A stretch of DNA of 64,000 bases from contig NZ_JAYFUL010000026.1 in NCBI RefSeq assembly GCF_034928825.1, positions 1 through 64,000 of the forward strand, written 5' to 3'. Position numbers and translations under genes: made by a program. Within the stretch, counting starts at the first letter, position 1, and the number at the start of each line of letters is the position of its first letter. The notes beneath the pieces were generated by a model. That model saw only the letters and a list, made by a program, of their open reading frames with translations, was not told the origin of the DNA and searched no databases. Shown here piece by piece: positions 18,534 through 28,133 of the stretch. The stretch comes from Arcicella aquatica. Its GTDB lineage: Bacteria > Bacteroidota > Bacteroidia > Cytophagales > Spirosomataceae.

Positions 18534-19613
18534 ATGGCGGCACCTTATGCACAATTTCCTAAAAGAAACGACGAACAAATTTTAAACTACTGTACAAAAC
18601 ACCTTGCTAGAGGAGTTAAGTTATTTCCTGACAGTGTTTCAAATGAGTCTTTCAATCTTTCAATTATTTCTGAAAATTGGCGTTTCCCTATAATAGAGCC
18701 TGCATTAGATATTAATGGTGTAACGGGTGCTGTTAATTATGTTACCTTAGTTTGGATAGTAAAACCTGGTGATGGTACAACCAGTGTAAAAGCTATTGGC
18801 AGTTTTCTCCCTTGGTATGAAACTGTTGAACTTACTTCAGTAAAATTTGAAAACCATGATACCAATTTCTTTGCCTGTCAATTGCTTCTTCCTATTGGCA
18901 AAAGCTATTACTATAAATTTATTGTTGACGAAACAACGGTTATAGATCCTATAAACCCTCAAACTAAAATACTTGCTAATGGCAAGCAATGGTCTTTTTT
19001 CTTCACGGATTTTTATAATTCATCTGAAGAATTTGAAGCATGGGAAATAAGCCTGTTATATCGCCTAGTAAATCAAATTGTGCCTTTCAGAACAAAAGAT
19101 GCGCAAAATTTCATTAATCGATTTTATTTGTCTCTTGCTAAACCGGATAGGCACGATATGCCAATTTATAAACTTGATGAATCGCTTGGTGAAGTGAATT
19201 TTATAACCAATCTTTTAGTAAAGGAAGAAAGACATCATTTAAATGATTACAAAATATGCTTGAGCATTATTGATCAGATCTTAAGAAAAAGAAATCCAAC
19301 CGTAGATTCTTGGACTGTATCGGAACAATTACTTAATGATTTGTATGATGAAATGGCTTCAGGCAATGTGCCAGGCTGGGACTATAATGCTTATAATAAT
19401 CCCATTTATTTTCTTGGCTTAGTCAGAAGACATACTCTTACTGGAGCCTTTAGCCATCCAAGGTATGGAGGAAACATAGGAGGTGCTGGTTGGAATTATC
19501 TACGGGAGAAATATGATATAAAAAACAATTCCGCGCAGGTTACGGGCAACAACTTCAATTGGCAAATGGCTATAGAAAAGCAAATAGGAACTAATGCTGA
19601 TTACAAGGGATAA
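18534..19613 (+). CDS. Gluconate 2-dehydrogenase subunit 3-like protein with glycogen-binding-like domain
   Basis: The C-terminal half carries features of gluconate 2-dehydrogenase subunit 3: LLVKEERHHLNDYKIC, LNDLYDEMASGNVPGWD and the HPRYGGNIGGAGWNYL motif. These small subunits accompany GMC-type flavoprotein dehydrogenases, and exactly such a gene follows 45 bases downstream. Unusually, the N-terminal half (about residues 60-165: VKPGDGTTSVKAIGSF, YYYKFIVDETTVIDPINP) resembles the CBM48/AMPK-type glycogen-binding sandwich also found at the start of isoamylases. No Tat or Sec signal is visible, although subunit 3 often has a Tat signal, so the complex is probably cytoplasmic. The fusion is inferred by eye. 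Confidence 0.7.
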   Translation: MAAPYAQFPKRNDEQILNYCTKHLARGVKLFPDSVSNESFNLSIISENWRFPIIEPALDINGVTGAVNYVTLVWIVKPGDGTTSVKAIGSFLPWYETVELTSVKFENHDTNFFACQLLLPIGKSYYYKFIVDETTVIDPINPQTKILANGKQWSFFFTDFYNSSEEFEAWEISLLYRLVNQIVPFRTKDAQNFINRFYLSLAKPDRHDMPIYKLDESLGEVNFITNLLVKEERHHLNDYKICLSIIDQILRKRNPTVDSWTVSEQLLNDLYDEMASGNVPGWDYNAYNNPIYFLGLVRRHTLTGAFSHPRYGGNIGGAGWNYLREKYDIKNNSAQVTGNNFNWQMAIEKQIGTNADYKG

Positions 19614-19658
19614 ATTAAGAAATCAGCATTCATTTAATTTACTTAAATCAACATAGTT

Positions 19659-21455
19659 ATGTACGATGCAATCATCATAGGAAGTGGTGCTGGTGGAGCA
19701 CCTATTGCTCATGTTTTGGTCAAGCAAAATAAAGTTGTTTTGGTCATAGAAAAAGGTCCCCTAATTAGGGCACAATCTGACACAGAATTAAGCCAATTTA
19801 AGAGAGATGAACTGATTTCCGATGGTGTAGAAAAGGTAGTCAATATTAACGTGTCAAACAGGGGGCAACCATTTTATAATAGCCATGTCGAACCAGATAT
19901 AAATGATGAGCCACATATCTATAAAGATGGGAATGGACAGGATGTAGCTACTATTGAAGGCTATACAGCCCAATGTGTGGGAGGCGGAACAAATTTGTAT
20001 GGTGGTGTTTCGTTAAGGTTTACACCAACGGACTTTGCGCTTCAATCATTCAACGCAGGAAGGTCATTAAAAAATGATCCGAATGGCGATGTTGAAAGAG
20101 AATGTAGGAACTGGCCATATGATTACAATACCTTACTTCCTTTCTATGAAAGAACAGAAGAAGTGATTGGAATAAATGGCACTTCAGCTAATCAATTAAA
20201 ACCATGGAATGAAGATAAATATTTAAGGTCACTACAGCCTAACCCAATCAGTATTTATGCCTTTGATGGGATGACAAAATTAGGTAATCAATTAAATTCT
20301 TCAAACCCAGCCAAACCATACAGAACTCCGCTTGCCGTAATCACGGAAGACCATTTACCAAGTGGAAGGAAAGTGCCTACAGACGCTGAGAGTATAAAAA
20401 CAAGTTACGTAAATAGGTATGGAGACCCCTTAGGGTTCAAATCAAGTACATGGGTATCATTGCTTTCCCCTATTGAAAAGCTACCCAACCTTACGATAAA
20501 ACCAAATTGTGTAGTTACACATATTTCATCACAAAATGGCAAGGTCAATAAAGTTTTTTACCTCAATCCTGATGGCACACCGCAGGAGGCTGAAGGAAAA
20601 ATTGTAGTGGTAGCCTGCAGTGCAATCGAATCTGTAAGGCTTTTAAAAGTATCTGCTTTATTAAATCAGGATTTTGACCAACGCATCAATCAAAATAATC
20701 TATTGGGTAAATATTTTCTAACACATGCCTTTGGAGGTGCTAGTGGTTTAATTCCCAACAGGGTTGACAAATCTGTTGCTCTTGATTCTGATTGGGCAAC
20801 AGACTGCTGCAATAATGATAAGTTTTTAAAAGATGCAGGGTTATGGGCAGGGGCAACTATTTACAACAATACGTCTGATTCTGCTTTACCGCTTTCCTTG
20901 TTTCGTACAAAAGATGCGATGGACTTAGATATGCTTTGGAAAGGGTTACAGTATGATATGAACCTAAGAGGTGATAAAATCACTGATTTTTTAGATAAGA
21001 ATTTTGGTAGGCGTTTATCTATTTCATACATGGCCAATCAGGTTCCTCAATTTAATAATCGCATTGATCTGCATTCATCAATAAAAGACAAATGGAACAG
21101 GCCAGTTGCATACATTAACAAGAGCTGGCATAGCCATGACATTGCATTAATGGATACCATTGCAAAAAACTGCGGCGAAGTACTCAGGCTTGCAGGCATG
21201 ACGGAAATAGGGTTTGGCAGTAGCTATGGTGCTGTAAACGGTTTAATCAGGATTGCCAATCATGTATTAGGTGGTGCAAGATTTGGAACAGCAGAAAATG
21301 ATTCAGTGCTGGATATGAACTGCAGAGCCTGGCATTTTGATAACCTGTATGTAACAGATGGTTCGTTTATGCCAACATCTGGAAGCGGCAATCCAACGCA
21401 TACTATTGAGGCCAACTCTTTCAGGGTGGCAGACTATTTACTAACTATACTTTAA
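19659..21455 (+). CDS. GMC-family FAD-dependent oxidoreductase
   Basis: The N-terminus has the FAD-binding Rossmann motif (DAIIIGSGAGGAPIAHVL, G8-x-G10-x-x-G13) followed by VVLVIEKGP. A CVGGGTNLYGGVSLR stretch and the C-terminal YVTDGSFMPTSGSGNPTHTIEANSFRVADYL block complete the GMC/gluconate-dehydrogenase large-subunit pattern. The enzyme should oxidise an alcohol or sugar hydroxyl using FAD. At 598 residues the length is normal. Together with the preceding subunit-3-like protein it forms a two-subunit dehydrogenase; no cytochrome c subunit is encoded nearby, so the electron acceptor is unknown. It lies 11 bases before the first cupin gene, in a clear operon. Confidence 0.85.
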   Translation: MYDAIIIGSGAGGAPIAHVLVKQNKVVLVIEKGPLIRAQSDTELSQFKRDELISDGVEKVVNINVSNRGQPFYNSHVEPDINDEPHIYKDGNGQDVATIEGYTAQCVGGGTNLYGGVSLRFTPTDFALQSFNAGRSLKNDPNGDVERECRNWPYDYNTLLPFYERTEEVIGINGTSANQLKPWNEDKYLRSLQPNPISIYAFDGMTKLGNQLNSSNPAKPYRTPLAVITEDHLPSGRKVPTDAESIKTSYVNRYGDPLGFKSSTWVSLLSPIEKLPNLTIKPNCVVTHISSQNGKVNKVFYLNPDGTPQEAEGKIVVVACSAIESVRLLKVSALLNQDFDQRINQNNLLGKYFLTHAFGGASGLIPNRVDKSVALDSDWATDCCNNDKFLKDAGLWAGATIYNNTSDSALPLSLFRTKDAMDLDMLWKGLQYDMNLRGDKITDFLDKNFGRRLSISYMANQVPQFNNRIDLHSSIKDKWNRPVAYINKSWHSHDIALMDTIAKNCGEVLRLAGMTEIGFGSSYGAVNGLIRIANHVLGGARFGTAENDSVLDMNCRAWHFDNLYVTDGSFMPTSGSGNPTHTIEANSFRVADYLLTIL

Positions 21456-21466
21456 AATAGCTGAAT

Positions 21467-22615
21467 ATGGATCCACTATTTTCGGAGATATTCTCCAAAC
21501 CAGATAATGAAATTTTTAAAGTTGTATTTTTTCCTGACAGGATTTATCATGCTGCATATCTTAATGCAACCGTGAGTGAACGGTACAGGTACAATGTAAC
21601 AGAAGTAAGAAATAAAAGCGACATAACTTTTATAAAAGCTCAGGTATTTCAGGATGGAAGATTTTTGGCTAATGTTTTCCGTATAGAATACCATGCCATT
21701 CGTTTGGGAGAAGTTACAAGGGAAAACAACCGTTTTTTGCAAATGGGTATAAAATGCACTCTTAATATTGAACTGCCAGGTGGGTCAAAAGTGAATGCAC
21801 AGGTTACATTAGGCTATTGTAGTTGGGTACGGGCATATCAATGCGAAATTTGGGACACCCTTGAACCAATTCCAGGTGCTGTACATCACTTTAAAGTGTT
21901 AAGTCAGATGGGAAAAAACGGAGCTATAACACATGTTCCAAAACTTGCAGATGCTTTCAAAAACATTAAAGATATTAAGAAAATTGAAATTACTTTCCGG
22001 GAAAATGAAACAGACGAACCATTTGGATATAAAATAAATAACCCGGTATGGGATAATGATTATACCCGTTCTTACCAGGTACCAAATACAAACGAGCCAA
22101 GCTCTCCACAAAATACGGTGGAAGTAAAAAATTACCTGATAGATTTCCAGCGGGGCTGGTTTATGGATTCGGCTAACGTAAAACCCGTAAGATATTCCAA
22201 TGCTATGATGGAAAATCACAATCCTAATTTCAGACCAGATGGAACTAACATAGTTGAGATGAAATGGATCCTGCAAAGGGAATTAGGCGGCAATCTTGTT
22301 TATTTTCATGAAGTAAATGTCACTCCTGGGAGTTTTGAAGGTGTGCATCAGCATATTGGTTCGGAAGAACTCTATTATATAGTTTCTGGAGAAGGAATTG
22401 CATACATGGGGCATGATGATGACCCTGCATTTGATGATGCCACACAACCTATTGTAAAACAGGAAATTTATTGCATCGGGGAAAAACCTGTCAGGGAGTT
22501 ACCTGTTAAGCCTGGAAAAATTATTTATACAAAAAGTGGCGGTATTCACGGAATAAAAAATACATCCCCTACCACGCCATTGATATTTGTAGCTTTTGGA
22601 TACCATTGTTCATAA
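21467..22615 (+). CDS. Protein with C-terminal cupin domain (first)
   Basis: The last 120 residues form a cupin: H294-x-H296 followed by GSEELYYIVSGEGIAYMG, and later KPGKIIYTKSGGIHGIKN, giving the usual His, His, Glu and His metal ligands. The N-terminal 260 residues are beta-rich (FRIEYHAIRLGEVTREN, CTLNIELPGGSKVNAQVTLGYCSW) and unrecognised. Cupins of this kind are isomerases, epimerases, dioxygenases or sugar-binding proteins. Its position directly after the GMC oxidoreductase suggests action on the same carbohydrate or on the oxidised product. No signal peptide is seen. It shares its two-part layout with the next gene. Confidence 0.75.
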   Translation: MDPLFSEIFSKPDNEIFKVVFFPDRIYHAAYLNATVSERYRYNVTEVRNKSDITFIKAQVFQDGRFLANVFRIEYHAIRLGEVTRENNRFLQMGIKCTLNIELPGGSKVNAQVTLGYCSWVRAYQCEIWDTLEPIPGAVHHFKVLSQMGKNGAITHVPKLADAFKNIKDIKKIEITFRENETDEPFGYKINNPVWDNDYTRSYQVPNTNEPSSPQNTVEVKNYLIDFQRGWFMDSANVKPVRYSNAMMENHNPNFRPDGTNIVEMKWILQRELGGNLVYFHEVNVTPGSFEGVHQHIGSEELYYIVSGEGIAYMGHDDDPAFDDATQPIVKQEIYCIGEKPVRELPVKPGKIIYTKSGGIHGIKNTSPTTPLIFVAFGYHCS

Positions 22616-22647
22616 AAATATTTACCAATTAAACTCAACGATTTTTT

Positions 22648-23895
22648 ATGGCTCAAATAGTAAAGAACGATAGCACAATTGATGTAACGTCGACAATAAA
22701 TTACAATGTCCGTAATCCTGTAATTAAGTTGATGACCATCATGCAGGAATCAAGTTTTATGGCCGAAGATATGTCTGCATACACTACAGATTCATTGCAA
22801 TATCTTTTCCCATTTTCACATCTTGAACTGTATGGCCCTGCTGGAAGCGACCATTCTATATTAAACCCCGAAATACAGGACCACAAAACCGATTTTCAAA
22901 AACAGAATATCAAAGATTTTTTGCTTACTGATGCTTATTTGGTAAGAGGATGGGTAAGTGTAGCCCAATGGACTGGTCCGTTTATAAAGTTTTCTTACAG
23001 GGGCGATACAGATTCAGTACTTAGTAAAGCGTCAGGCAATAATCTTAGTTCGTTTATTTTTTTGTGGGCATCTATTCAGGGAAAAGCAATGAGAGAGCCA
23101 ATACAAGTTCCATATAACACTGATACTAACTGTTACGAAATTGAGCTATGGGGCTATCCAGGTGATGATTTATTTAACCAGCTTGGCGCCAAGGGTAAAA
23201 GCTCGATGACAAAAGGTTTATTAATAAACCGTCCAGATTTAATTAAAGGTTCTTTTACTGATTTTGCCAGAGAAGGTTTGGATGACAGGAATATGTATGA
23301 AGTATCACCAGAAAACATAATGCACCCTATACTGCCCTTAAATGTAGAATTGGCATGGTGCGACCATACTAAAACATTTTGGGATTCAAATAACAGCACA
23401 AACTATCACTATTCATTTAATATGATTCTAAGAGGATGGAATAATTATATGCAGGTTGGAGTTAGCGGTAGTCCGCATGGTGGTGTTGGTTTTTTGCATT
23501 ACCGAAACTTATTGTCTAATTATAAACCCTACACAAAATTTACAGAGCTTGCTAGGGAAGTTGAGCCATGGATGTTTGATGCAAATCATGAAAAAGGCAA
23601 TAAAAAAGAAGAGGGTTTTTTAGCCGTTGAATATGTTGACTTACATATATTAAAAGGTGAATGTGCCATAGGTATTCATCGCCATAGAGACAATCAGGAA
23701 ATTTTCTTTTTATTAAATGGCAAAACTATAATGATAACCGGAGATTGGTACCAATTTCCAGGAAGAGAGAGAGCATTTGAGATAAGGACTTTATTGCCCG
23801 GTTCATTTACACTTTTAAAATCTGGTCAATTGCACGCCCTTGTAAATGCATTAGATATTGATGCTACATTGTTAATGTTTGGCGGATACGATTAA
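22648..23895 (+). CDS. Protein with C-terminal cupin domain (second)
   Basis: The C-terminus is a cupin: GIHRHRDNQEIFFLLNGKTIMITGDWYQ (H344, H346, Glu nearby) and LLPGSFTLLKSGQLHALVN. The N-terminal 300 residues are unrecognised and include GWVSVAQWTGPFIKFSY and HPILPLNVELAWCDH. It follows the first cupin gene by 32 bases and shares the long N-terminal domain plus C-terminal cupin arrangement, though the two proteins are not obvious recent duplicates. Likely role: a metal-dependent enzyme or binding protein in the same carbohydrate pathway. The substrate cannot be deduced. Confidence 0.75.
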   Translation: MAQIVKNDSTIDVTSTINYNVRNPVIKLMTIMQESSFMAEDMSAYTTDSLQYLFPFSHLELYGPAGSDHSILNPEIQDHKTDFQKQNIKDFLLTDAYLVRGWVSVAQWTGPFIKFSYRGDTDSVLSKASGNNLSSFIFLWASIQGKAMREPIQVPYNTDTNCYEIELWGYPGDDLFNQLGAKGKSSMTKGLLINRPDLIKGSFTDFAREGLDDRNMYEVSPENIMHPILPLNVELAWCDHTKTFWDSNNSTNYHYSFNMILRGWNNYMQVGVSGSPHGGVGFLHYRNLLSNYKPYTKFTELAREVEPWMFDANHEKGNKKEEGFLAVEYVDLHILKGECAIGIHRHRDNQEIFFLLNGKTIMITGDWYQFPGRERAFEIRTLLPGSFTLLKSGQLHALVNALDIDATLLMFGGYD

Positions 23896-24481
23896 ATATA
23901 CATATTTTATAAATAAAATATGATTTTGAAAGATTTAAATTGACTAATCCACAAATGTTTAATCAGACTTGTAAATTATCATTTAAACGATTTCGGTAAG
24001 TTCCATTAACTATTCAAAAACATTTAATATGTTGGGGTAATTATTACAAATTAAGTCTGTTCATCAAAGTGTGCCTGTTTAAATTTAAATTTAAGTTTAA
24101 TTTATTTACTTTTACCAGACACAATTTATTATTGAGACTCCTTACAATTCTTATTTTGAGGTCTGTAAGAAGAGTTTAGAGAACTCAAATGGCATAAATC
24201 TATTAATATAGATTTCACAGTTTTTTTTAAATATATAATATCAACCTTTCCTGAAAAGACTAATTATATACTGATGCCTCTGTTAGAAAGAAAGTGATGG
24301 TCTTGTTCATCCAATATTATTACGATCTTGCAGTAGTACAAAGGTGGTTTCATGAAATTCAAAATTCGTCCCAAACAAGAAAGGCATTTGAAGGTCTGAT
24401 GTTTTCCTTATAATAAACAACCTGTTATTACCAAAAAAAATGTAAAATTCTTAACTAGAAAACAAGTCTAATAGCCAAAAT
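23896..24481 (+). other. Gene-less gap between the cupin and GlgX genes
   Basis: No convincing open frame is present on either strand. The stretch is A+T-rich and contains a simple TTTAAATTTAAATTTAAG run near 24079-24096. The gap suggests that glgX has its own promoter rather than being read only from the oxidoreductase operon. Confidence 0.4.
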
Positions 24482-26533
24482 ATGAATCACTGGATACCAA
24501 CAGAAGGATTGTCTTATCCACTCGGTGCAACCTGGAATAATGAATTGCAGGGTTTCAATTTTTCATTGTATTCTAAGGCTGCTACTACACTGGAATTATA
24601 TTTCTTTAAAAAAGATAATCCATCCCAGCCAGTATACTCATTTTCGTTTGATCCAATAAAAAACAAAACATCTACTATCTGGCATTGCTTTATTCAAGAG
24701 TCTGCTCTAAATGCTGCTGACAGCTATGCTTATCGTGTGGATGGACCTTCTGAAATAGGCAATAATTTCAATTACCACAAACTACTCACCGACCCTTGGG
24801 CTAAAGCTATTTTTTTTCCAACAACATTTTCAAGAAGTGCAGCGACGCTTAATGATGATAATATAGGCAGAGCAGCACTTGGATTATTGATTAAAAGAGA
24901 CTCAAATCTTGTAAATTTTGATTCAGATAAATCTAAGATACATTATCATGATTTAATCATTTATGAAATGCATATCCGGGGTTTTACAAAGCATGACAGT
25001 TCTGGTGTATCTAATAAATTCAAAGGAACATTTTCAGGAGTAGTGGAAAAAATACCTTATCTTCAGGAATTAGGTATTACTGCTGTTGAGCTAATGCCCA
25101 TTTACCAATTTGACCCTCAGGAAGGGAATTATTGGGGTTATATGACTATGAATTTCTTTACCCCCCATCATATATATGGCTCTTCGAATGATTCATGGGA
25201 ACTTGTAAAAGAATTTAAAAAAATGGTAATGGCACTGCACACTGCAGGTATAGAAGTAATCCTTGATGTAATTTATAATCATACAGTGGAAGGAGGTAAA
25301 CAAGGTCCTGTTTATTCCTTTAAAGGAATCGACAATTCTTCCTACTACTTACTTACACCAGATATGAAACATTATGCGAATGATGCAGGTACCGGCAACG
25401 TGATGCGTACCTCACACAGGATAGTTCGTAAACTTATTTTAGACTCTCTTCGATATTGGGTAACCGAAATGCATATTGATGGTTTTCGGTTTGACCTTGC
25501 AACAATCTTTACACGTAATGATGATACAACTGTTAACTTAATCAATCCATCAATACTAGAAGAAATTTCAATGGACTCCATATTATCAAAAGTAAGATTG
25601 ATAGCGGAGCCATGGGATATTTCATCTTATCAATTAGGAAGAACATTTCCTGGTTCAAGTTGGGCACAATGGAATGGAGTCTATAGAGATGATATACGTA
25701 AGTTAATAAAGAGCGAAGATAACATGGTTGCCACTGCTATGACAAGAATTTACGGTAGCCCCGACCTTTTCCCTGAAATGCCCCCCTTTAATTGTAAGCC
25801 GTGGCAGTCTATAAATTTTATTACAAGCCATGATGGATTTTCTTTGTATGACCTTGTTGCATATAATCAAAAACATAATTTACAAAACGGTCTTAATAAT
25901 TCTGATGGCTCTTACGATAATCATAGCTGGAATTGCGGATGGGAAGGTGATGAAAATGTACCCCTAGATATAATTTTACTCAGAAAAAAACAAGCAAAAA
26001 ATTTGATGACAGTCATGATGTTCTCAAATGGCATTCCTATGTTTCGAATGGGAGATGAATTTTTAAATACACAAAAAGGAAATAATAATCCGTTCAATCA
26101 GGATAACGAAACGTCATGGATTAACTGGAATCGAAAAAATGAGTTTGATGATTTTTTCAGGTTTACAAAGATGCTAATAGAACTTAGGAAAAAACATCCT
26201 TCCATATGCAGAGGTCATTTCTGGGGAACTGATGTCCAATGGTTTGGTGTGGATGGCGGACAGACTGATATTTCATATTCATCCAAAACACTAGCCTTTC
26301 TACTAAAGGGTACTTCAATGAATGATGATGATTTTTATGTAATTATTAATTGCTATTGGGAGTCTCTAACGTTTCACCTTCCTTTTAATATTTTTGGCTG
26401 GAAAATGGTGATTGATACTTCATTTACAAGCCCTAAAGATATAAATACTTTTGAAAAAAGTGTACCTATTCTTAACCCATATTACTTTGTTCAAAGCAGA
26501 TCCATAGCTGTATTACAAAAAAGATTTGATTGA
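24482..26533 (+). CDS. glgX: Glycogen debranching enzyme GlgX / isoamylase
   Basis: The protein has an N-terminal CBM48-type domain (YPLGATWNNELQGFNFSLYS) and a GH13 catalytic barrel: IIYEMHIRGFTKHDSSG, then LDVIYNHTVEGG, then DGFRFDLATIF with the nucleophile D338, then LIAEPWD with the acid E376, then SHDGFSLYDL with D451, and FRMGDEF. It hydrolyses alpha-1,6 branches in glycogen-like glucans. At 683 residues the length fits the GlgX family. All catalytic residues are present. It follows the GMC/cupin cluster and shares a glycogen-binding-type domain with the first gene of that cluster, which suggests a common alpha-glucan or glycogen-derived substrate. Confidence 0.88.
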   Translation: MNHWIPTEGLSYPLGATWNNELQGFNFSLYSKAATTLELYFFKKDNPSQPVYSFSFDPIKNKTSTIWHCFIQESALNAADSYAYRVDGPSEIGNNFNYHKLLTDPWAKAIFFPTTFSRSAATLNDDNIGRAALGLLIKRDSNLVNFDSDKSKIHYHDLIIYEMHIRGFTKHDSSGVSNKFKGTFSGVVEKIPYLQELGITAVELMPIYQFDPQEGNYWGYMTMNFFTPHHIYGSSNDSWELVKEFKKMVMALHTAGIEVILDVIYNHTVEGGKQGPVYSFKGIDNSSYYLLTPDMKHYANDAGTGNVMRTSHRIVRKLILDSLRYWVTEMHIDGFRFDLATIFTRNDDTTVNLINPSILEEISMDSILSKVRLIAEPWDISSYQLGRTFPGSSWAQWNGVYRDDIRKLIKSEDNMVATAMTRIYGSPDLFPEMPPFNCKPWQSINFITSHDGFSLYDLVAYNQKHNLQNGLNNSDGSYDNHSWNCGWEGDENVPLDIILLRKKQAKNLMTVMMFSNGIPMFRMGDEFLNTQKGNNNPFNQDNETSWINWNRKNEFDDFFRFTKMLIELRKKHPSICRGHFWGTDVQWFGVDGGQTDISYSSKTLAFLLKGTSMNDDDFYVIINCYWESLTFHLPFNIFGWKMVIDTSFTSPKDINTFEKSVPILNPYYFVQSRSIAVLQKRFD

Positions 26534-26634
26534 TTTTTCCTAATGTGAAAATCATCTTATTGAATAATATAATTAATTTAGGCTTCCCTTTAGGAGTGTA
26601 ATCGTTTAATTATCAATATTTTACCAATAAAATA

Positions 26635-26675
26635 GCCCCGAAAGAGTGTCAATACTGGCAATTTTCGGGGCTTTT
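26635..26675 (+). terminator. Rho-independent terminator after glgX
   Basis: GCCCCGAAA (26635-26643) pairs perfectly with TTTCGGGGC (26663-26671), followed by TTTTCTG. The loop is 19 bases. It sits 100 bases after the glgX stop and closes the carbohydrate cluster. It may also serve the minus-strand Tn3 remnant on the other side. Confidence 0.75.
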
Positions 26676-26799
26676 CTGTATTTTGTATCTGCTAAGAAAA
26701 TAAAACACAGATGGTTACAATTAAACATTTATGGGTAAAGTTACATAATAGCAACATAACTAATTGATAATAAATAGATTATCTTTCAAAAGTCAAATT

Positions 26800-27132
26800 T
26801 CAATCTTTCCAATCAAAATTTATTAATTCTTCTATATTAAAATCTAAGGCGTTATGCAGAGCTTCCTTTGAGAAATCGAAAGTACCATGAAGATTGATGT
26901 GCTTCCATCTAATAGGTGAACTTTCTTCGATGGCTTTGATTAGTGTTTTTCTTTCCTTTGAGTTTGCTTTGAGAACCTCATTACTCATATACAAATAATT
27001 CCAAGCGATGATAGTGTTTTGAATTAATCGCCTGCAAACATCGGCAAGCAATTGTTCAGTTTTTGTGGCAAACTTTATTTCGCCACTATCGCCCCAACTG
27101 ACAGCACGAGCAAATTTAGGGGTCAGCGACAC
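26800..27132 (-). pseudogene. Tn3-family transposase TnpA, C-terminal fragment
   Basis: The fragment reads KTEQLLADVCRRLIQNTIIAWNYLYMSN and then ESSPIRWKHINLHGTF, the closing blocks of Tn3-family transposases (a DCxRLIxNAIxxWNYLYL-like stretch followed by WxHINLxG). About 90 residues of a protein normally near 1000 remain, so more than 85 percent of tnpA and its catalytic residues are gone. A serine resolvase in the same orientation lies 112 bases upstream on the minus strand, the usual Tn3 companion. The original transposon has evidently suffered a large internal deletion. Confidence 0.75.
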
Positions 27133-27244
27133 ATTCTGGGTGAACGCACCAAGACATTCTTATAACTTTCTGTAATACAGTAAGTTATACCAGAGCATTT
27201 TGTGTTTTATTAGGTTTCATTTATCAATAGCATTTCGGTTGAAA

Positions 27245-27793
27245 TTATCGCTTCAAATACTTATACAAAGTAGGCTTTGTTATTTTCAAGGTTTCGCAAA
27301 TTTCTTTGATAGTATGATTTCTTGAATCGTACATGGTTTGTGCCGTTTTTTGTTTGGCTGCATCCAATTTTGGTTTTCGCCCTCCTTTAATTCCTCTTGC
27401 TCTGGCAGCTTTTAAGCCCGCATTGGTTCTTTCTACGATTAAATTTCTCTCAAATTCTGATAATGCTCCGAAAATATGGAAAATTAGTTTTCCTGTTGGA
27501 TTCCCCGTATCAATACTTTCTTGCAAAGATTTCAACATTACTTTTTCCTTTTCAAGGTAATTCATCCAATCAATCAAATCTCTTAGGCTACGACCTAAAC
27601 GGTCAAGCCGCCAGACCACCAGTGTGTCCCCTTCTCTGAGTTGCTCTTTTAATTTGTTGAGTTCGGGGCGGTCAGACTTTACCCCACTGATTTTATCAAT
27701 AAATATTTTCTGACAGCCCGCAATTTTCAGTGCATCGGTCTGAAGGTCGGTGTTTTGGTCAATGGTAGAAACTCTGGCATATCCTATTAGCAT
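27245..27793 (-). CDS. Tn3-type resolvase (serine recombinase)
   Basis: The 182-residue protein is a complete resolvase: MLIGYARVSTIDQNTDLQTDAL with the catalytic S9, then GDTLVVWRLDRLGRSLRDLI, then LIFHIFGALSEFERNLIVERTNAGLKAARARG, the GGRKPKL linker and a helix-turn-helix (IKEICETLKITKPTLYKYLKR). It resolves transposon cointegrates at a res site. It precedes the tnpA fragment in the same direction. It looks functional although its transposon is not. It also lies just left of the BREX operon and could mark how that operon arrived. Confidence 0.9.
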   Translation of the reverse strand: MLIGYARVSTIDQNTDLQTDALKIAGCQKIFIDKISGVKSDRPELNKLKEQLREGDTLVVWRLDRLGRSLRDLIDWMNYLEKEKVMLKSLQESIDTGNPTGKLIFHIFGALSEFERNLIVERTNAGLKAARARGIKGGRKPKLDAAKQKTAQTMYDSRNHTIKEICETLKITKPTLYKYLKR

Positions 27794-28133
27794 AAAATTG
27801 AGGTCAAAAGATTTTTAATGATTAAAAGTGTAAAAATAATCATTTAGGATTGAACTTGTTTAACTTTGATTTATTAACATAATTATTTTACTCAAAATGC
27901 CCCTTTTCCAATTACTTTTTCGGCAAATCAAAAGAGTAAAGAATATGAGCGTTTGATTGGACTGAAAGTTTTATAACTATGGATACTCTTGCAAAAGTGA
28001 TACAACAAATTTTTCCATTATAAACATTTTACTCTTTCCCACATATTAAAATATTCAATCGTTACTTTTTAAGTTCTGAATATATATTCTAACTTTACAG
28101 CGAAGAAAAACTTTAATTTTTTTTTAAGTATTT
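27794..28133. other. Intergenic region between resolvase and BREX operon
   Basis: The region is divergent: it holds the upstream regions of the minus-strand resolvase and of the plus-strand HTH/BREX operon. No gene is visible. It must contain the BREX promoter, and by position may contain remains of a res site. I see no clear inverted repeats and do not call individual sites. Confidence 0.4.

Noticed and set aside
212..26590. A 16-bp inverted repeat (AAGGGAAGCCTAAATT at 212-227 and its complement at 26575-26590) that would bracket the first 26 kb as one element
   Set aside because: Similarity stops abruptly on both sides, no target duplication is seen, and one 16-base match is expected by chance in 64 kb of A+T-rich DNA. 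The right copy lies just past the Tn3 remnant but lacks a Tn3-type GGGG end.
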